NCBI GenBank assembly: GCA_026770025.1
Contig: JAMXDE010000043.1
Span: forward strand, 124,001-188,000
Reading direction: 5' to 3'
DNA: 64,000 nucleotides
From: Craspedostauros australis
Taxonomy: Eukaryota > Bacillariophyta > Bacillariophyceae > Mastogloiales > Achnanthaceae
Numbering within the stretch: position 1 is the stretch's first letter; every line of letters starts with the position of its first letter. Below are positions 61,233 through 64,000 of this stretch, piece by piece. Both the position numbers and the translations under genes were made by a program. The notes under the pieces are model-generated. The model saw only the letters and a program-made list of their open reading frames with translations, made no database searches and was not told the origin of the DNA.

Positions 61233-64000
61233 GCGAACTCTCTGGTGAGCGGCCATTGTCCAACGATCGCTACAGCGGGAAACCAGCAGGTCATCGCAAT
61301 GATGAGGTTTCCGCGCTTTCATTACCTGCTGCTTCGGCAATCCGACCGCTCAAGCTTGTGGGATATGCCGTGGTCAGGGCTTGCCGCGTCCATGCCGCTC
61401 GCACTGATGGACCCGGAGTCCGGGCTTGGAATCCCTTCAATGGAATGGGCCAGTGTGACATCGGCGCCAATGTGAGTGCTACGCCATACAAGGAGGTTCT
61501 GCGGGGTTACCAACCATTCCCGTCGCCCCTCCTGCTTGCGGCTGCCAATGCCCATGCCGAGTCCATGGTGTGCCCTGGTGAAGGCTTCCTGGACGTGCCC
61601 ACATGTGAAGGATCTTCCATCTCCGTCCGCACTGCGCTCTGCCCTCATCTGGCTGAGACACTTATCTCGCCACAGTCCATCGTGCGGCAGAGCGACAACG
61701 ACTTCCAAAGGTTCACCTTCGCGTCCGACTCCAGTGGTGCCACCCTCACGTTCCATGGCGCGCGTGGCGATTGCTCTGCATCCATGACCCAGTCCAATGG
61801 GCTGTACTTCTTCACTGGTGACTCCACTCGGTCGCCCATGGCGTTCTCCATCCAGACTTCGTCGCCCGCCCTGCAGGCCGAGCTATGGCACATGCGCCTG
61901 GGGCACCCTGGCATGTCGCAGCTGGAGAAGCTCCCGGCACATGCTACTGGCATGCCTGGCAAGCTGCGGTCGAGCGCACATCCTATGCGACACTGCGAGA
62001 CGTGCAGCCAAGCTCATCGGCAGAAGGCAGCTCGTGGACCCAACGTGGATTTTATCGAGCCACATCCAGGCGCTCGTTTCCATGTCGATTTTGGTTTCAT
62101 GAGTGCTACCAATGAGGCTTATGGCGCTGCCAAGCTTCGTGGCAAAGGTGCTCACCGCCGCGTTGTGCTATCCCTTGAGGGGTTCACATCGTACCTGCTC
62201 ATCACTGATGCATACACGCGGTACACCTGGGTGTTCCCAACCAAGGACAGGTCACCTCCAGTTGAGATATTCACCAAACTCCTGGGTGATTTTGGTCGGC
62301 GCACAGGTCATCGTGCGGTGCGAGTGGACACTGGCGGCGAGCTCGCTCGATCTGGGGCTTTCCAAGTGGCCGTCCGTGATGCAGGGTACAACCTTGAGCC
62401 CACTGGCGCTGGCTGCTCCTGGATGAATGGGAAAGTGGAGCGGCTGAACCGCACCTTTGGCGTCATGACGAGGGCTCTGCTATACTCGGCTGGTCTCAAG
62501 CCACAGTTTTGGGCCCTTGCACTTGTGCATTCGGTCTACTTGAAGAACCGACTGTGGCATGCGTCCATCTCCAAGACGCCGTACGAACTCCAGCATGGGG
62601 TCAAGCCTGATCTTCAACACCTGCGTGTCTTTGGATCCCGCGTCACTGTTCGCAAACCTGGGCATCCGCCTGCGAAGCTCGACGTACATACCTACAATGG
62701 CGTCTTCGTGGGGCACACTGCAACGCCAACCCTTCATCGATACTACGACCTGGACTCTGGCCGCATCAAAACTGCTGGCAACATCGTGTTCGACGAGGCT
62801 CACTTCACGTCCAGCAGTCGGCCTCCGGGACCGCAGCTTTTGTTCGAGCTGGGATTTCACGCACCTCATGGCGTTGACACATCGATCCCGGTGAAGGGTG
62901 ATAGTGTCCCAGTCGACGGTTCCGGTGGACACCGCGTCCTGGTCGAGTCCTGCGTGACATGCGGTGATTCCGAGTTACACGCCGCCGCTGCAGCGTGCTC
63001 TTCCACCATTCGTCGCTTTGCGCGATCGCTGGAGATGGCAAGCGAACCTTTCGGTTTTCCATTCGCACAAGACATTGAGGTGTCTGGCTCGGACCCGTGT
63101 GCTGGACTGGTGCTTGTGCACGACGATGCGCGAGGGCGGCTGCAGCTGCAGACATGTACACCTGGCACTCCGGCTGCTCGCATTCCCCGATGGCGGTCAC
63201 GTCTCCGGTCTGCACATTTGCTCACGCTGGATGGCACAGACATTTCCAGTGGTGATGAAGTCGTTCGTGTCATCTCGAGTGCACGGCAACGCAAGGCAGG
63301 TCCGATCGTCGCGATCTTCGCTTTTGATGAGGCACGCAATGCGCTGTCACAACAGGGTGTCCCGCAGCTCTACTTCGACCAGCTTCGACATGTCCAGGAC
63401 GTCCTTCGACAGATTTCGCCGCAGGCTCGCGCTGTCACTGATGCTCCCAAGCTCACACGCCGCAAATTGTTGCTGCGAGATGACTGGGATGAGTGGCAAG
63501 CTGCAGAGTTCAAGCAGATGGAGCAATACCACCATCAAGGGATGTTCGGTGATCCAGTGGATGCTCCTTCCGGTGCGGCGGTGTTCAATTGGGTGTGGGT
63601 GTATGTTGTGAAGACCCATGAGAACAACCGCAAGAAGGCCCGCGCAGTCTGCGATGGTTCCACCCGAGGGGGCAACGTCCGTGTCTTTGGTCATACCTAC
63701 GCTGCCACGCCGGATCTCACTGAGTTTCGCATCCTTGTTGCTATTGCTGCCGTCCAACGCCTGCTCATCTTTGGGGCTGATGTCGCCAATGCTTTTGCCG
63801 AAGCTCCGGCCAGCGCGCAACGATACTACATGAAGGTGGACGATCAATTCCGTTCGTGGTGGGAGCAGAAGCATGGTGCTACCATTCCTCGTGGCCATGT
63901 TGTGCCCGTTCTCAAGAACCTACAGGGTCATCCTGAGGCGCCTCGGCAATGGAGCATCCATGTCAATGGGATCATGAAGCGCATGGGCCTGACATCCACC
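61184..64000 (+). CDS. pol: copia element 2 Pol: protease, integrase, reverse transcriptase (partial, continues past window)
   Basis: The frame opens after TGA at 61181-61183 and stays open to the window end (939 codons), in the -1 phase relative to gag. The protease-like part has CDIGANVSATPYKEVLRGYQ at 61454-61513; DIG replaces the usual D-[ST]-G. Gag-pre-integrase: LWHMRLGHPGMSQLEKL, with HCETCSQAH as the zinc-binding Cys pair. Integrase core: FHVDFG, RVDTGGEL and NGKVERLNRTFG supply the D, D and E. The integrase end has YNGVFVGHT. The RVT_2 domain begins near 63480 with LRDDWDEWQAAEFKQM and includes GADVANAFAEAP (motif A) and LQGHPEAPRQW. The YVDD motif and RNase H lie beyond 64000. It appears functional apart from the protease variation. 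Confidence 0.88.

Larger units (their letters stand above)
59240..64000 (+). mobile_element. Ty1/copia LTR retrotransposon 2, plus strand, runs off the window
   Basis: It contains a gag with zinc knuckle, then a pol frame with protease-like region, gag-pre-integrase, integrase and the first half of reverse transcriptase. Integrase precedes reverse transcriptase, so it is copia and not gypsy. No stop or frameshift breaks gag or the ~2.8 kb of pol seen, in contrast to element 1. The two elements are different lineages: their gag and pol share only the general copia plan. The left end is uncertain (best guess TGTTGGCATACG at 59240); the right LTR is outside the window. Confidence 0.85.

Overview
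This is nuclear DNA of a diatom (stramenopile alga). Three things point there. First, several proteins belong to families I know only from diatoms: CRAL-TRIO proteins ending in a DUF6824 '[IL]xGRG' domain, proteins with the short motif (V)RF-x-LG(D/N)NPACS, and a protein with a CRARGMPxDHN...TAYF Cys/His motif. Second, the plastid protein at 33361-35067 has a signal peptide followed by a CDAFVP cleavage site, the ASAFAP type used for four-membrane plastids. Third, the transposable elements are copia and PIF/Harbinger types. The species cannot be fixed from the sequence. Genes are sparse (about 13 cellular genes in 64 kb), on both strands, mostly intronless, with short GT-AG introns in two of them.

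Layout. 1-2115: the right part of a PIF/Harbinger DNA transposon, with the transposase C-terminus (+) and a convergent Myb/SANT-like partner (-). 4687-6327: CRAL-TRIO/DUF6824 protein. 7083-12920: a complete but decayed copia retrotransposon on the minus strand, with 162-bp LTRs and a perfect 5-bp target duplication. 14407-16158 (-): GDNPACS protein. 20632-21702: two-exon DUF6824 protein. 24477-25193 and 26256-27479: unnamed basic/Q-rich proteins. 29144-32532: long Q-rich protein whose Cys/His motif is split by an intron. 33361-35067: predicted thylakoid-lumen protein. 36358-37062 (-): second NPACS protein. 40496-42223: second CRAL-TRIO/DUF6824 protein. 43154-44038 (-): unnamed diatom-type protein. 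44849-46427: satellite-like region with two different 48-bp tandem arrays. 46428-50805: no recognisable gene. 50806-52722 (-): ankyrin protein. 53990-54393: internally deleted pseudogene of the next gene. 56312-58489: ankyrin-BTB protein. About 59240 to the end: a second copia element (+), intact as far as it is seen, with its gag and a pol frame that runs off the window.

How the genes relate. There is no operon-like logic. The notable theme is paralogy: CRAL-TRIO/DUF6824 occurs twice, NPACS proteins twice, ankyrin/BTB as gene plus broken copy, and DUF6824 three times. Local duplication and retroelement insertion appear to have shaped the region. Function is inferred only at family level: lipid-binding CRAL-TRIO fold, ankyrin/BTB protein interaction, lumenal plastid protein. 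The DUF6824 and NPACS proteins have no known function that I can name.
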